Notes under the pieces: model-generated | The model's database searches: none | Seen by the model: the letters and a program-made list of their open reading frames with translations, nothing else | What the model was told of the DNA's origin: nothing | Shown: positions 63,607 through 64,000 of the stretch, in pieces | Numbering within the stretch: the stretch's first letter is position 1 | Layout of the letters: every line of letters starts with the position of its first letter | Assembly: GCA_002929135.1 (NCBI GenBank) | Contig: PESC01000054.1 | Coordinates: 1-64,000, forward strand | DNA length: 64,000 nucleotides | DNA from: Methylomonas sp. | GTDB taxonomy: Bacteria > Pseudomonadota > Gammaproteobacteria > Methylococcales > Methylomonadaceae | Reading direction: 5' to 3' | Translations under genes and position numbers: made by a program

Positions 63607-64000
63607 TGCTGCGCAAACACCTGTGCAACCTGCATCGCGGCCTGGCTTCGGCTGAAGACCTGCTGATGCTGGTCATCGTCATTAGCATGGCCGTCATTGC
63701 GGTAACCCAAATCATCATGCGCAACACCTTCGGCGGCGGCTTGCTGTGGGCCGATGCCTACACCCGCATCAGTGTGCTGTGGATTGCCATGCTGGGAGCG
63801 ATGAGTGCCAGCCGCAGCCAGAAGCACATCGCCATCGACATCGTCATGCAGCGGCTGCCACTGGCTTACCGCCATATCGGCCTGCGTATCAGCCATGCAC
63901 TCACGGCACTGGTCTGCTTCGTCACCGCCTGGTTCAGTGCCGATTTCGTGCTACAGGAACGCAGCTTTGCTGCCATAGCGTTTGGCCAGATTCCGGTCTG
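63603..64000 (+). CDS. dctQ: TRAP transporter small permease DctQ, N-terminal part (cut by window edge)
   Basis: 132 codons are visible before the edge, starting MMLRKHLCNLHRGLASAED. TM1 (LLMLVIVISMAVIAVTQIIM) and the R-N-T-F-G-G-G loop are typical DctQ, followed by VLWIAMLGAMSASRSQKHIAIDI and a further TM (ALTALVCFVTAWFSA). It overlaps dctP by 4 nt. The large DctM permease should follow outside the window. Confidence 0.88.
   Translation, partial: MMLRKHLCNLHRGLASAEDLLMLVIVISMAVIAVTQIIMRNTFGGGLLWADAYTRISVLWIAMLGAMSASRSQKHIAIDIVMQRLPLAYRHIGLRISHALTALVCFVTAWFSADFVLQERSFAAIAFGQIPV

Overview
The window reads as chromosomal core of a gammaproteobacterium with moderately high GC. Gene order and protein style (rpsA-cmk-aroA-tyrA-hisC-pheA-serC, hisE-tatABC, aroK-aroB-damX-hemE, lipid A genes next to lpxB, dispersed CGTTCCCACGC hairpin repeats) suggest a methanotroph-like member of the Methylococcales. 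That taxonomic call is an inference: no methane-oxidation gene or rRNA gene lies in the window.

Layout. 0.0-6.35 kb: a minus-strand aromatic amino acid/serine supercluster (serC, pheA, hisC, tyrA, aroA, cmk) running into rpsA, cut by the left edge. 6.35-10.3 kb: a 0.5 kb spacer, then ppa, an EVE-domain gene, ilvA and rpiA. 10.4-19.3 kb: a ten-gene type II secretion operon (gspF-G-H-I-J-K-L-M, a GspC/N-like gene, gspD) without gspE. 19.5-23.2 kb: a KTSC-domain gene and the lipid A operon gnnA-gnnB-lpxB. 23.3-26.25 kb: a CAP-domain secreted protein of foreign look, then yggS and tatC-tatB-tatA-hisE on the minus strand. 26.25-30.4 kb: an intergenic candidate small RNA, a LysR regulator with two overlapping genes (SAM methyltransferase, rhodanese) and typA.

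30.6-34.9 kb: a three-gene signalling operon (CHASE3 histidine kinase, single-domain receiver, REC-PAS-GGDEF-EAL protein). 35.2-41.2 kb: a 1102-residue VanZ/O-antigen-ligase-like membrane protein overlapping rapA. 41.3-45.2 kb: a PilZ protein, argG, a two-TM protein, mutY and yggX. 45.2-46.6 kb: a decayed zone with a phage-type domain fragment, two small envelope proteins and a broken XRE regulator. 46.6-52.2 kb: an orphan batD, a DUF3530 hydrolase and a PerM-type permease between two copies of a dispersed repeat, and an APC permease. 52.2-59.1 kb: a pentapeptide-repeat gene overlapping hypB, then hypA, ubiA, hemE, damX, aroB, aroK. 59.3-60.1 kb: a TacA/TacT-type toxin-antitoxin pair with a palindromic operator. 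60.2-64.0 kb: a polyphosphate:AMP phosphotransferase overlapping a TatT-type TRAP transporter operon that runs off the right edge.

No CRISPR array, rRNA, tRNA, complete insertion sequence or prophage was recognised. Most genes are housekeeping. The items most worth a second look are the candidate sRNA between hisE and lysR, the PAP-TRAP operon, the gnnAB-lpxB operon, the VanZ-ligase fusion behind an 11-C tract, the pentapeptide-hypB overlap, the cysteine-rich envelope pair, and the repeat-flanked hydrolase-permease unit. Start codons were chosen by homology, overlap and ribosome-binding sites, and several are uncertain as noted.
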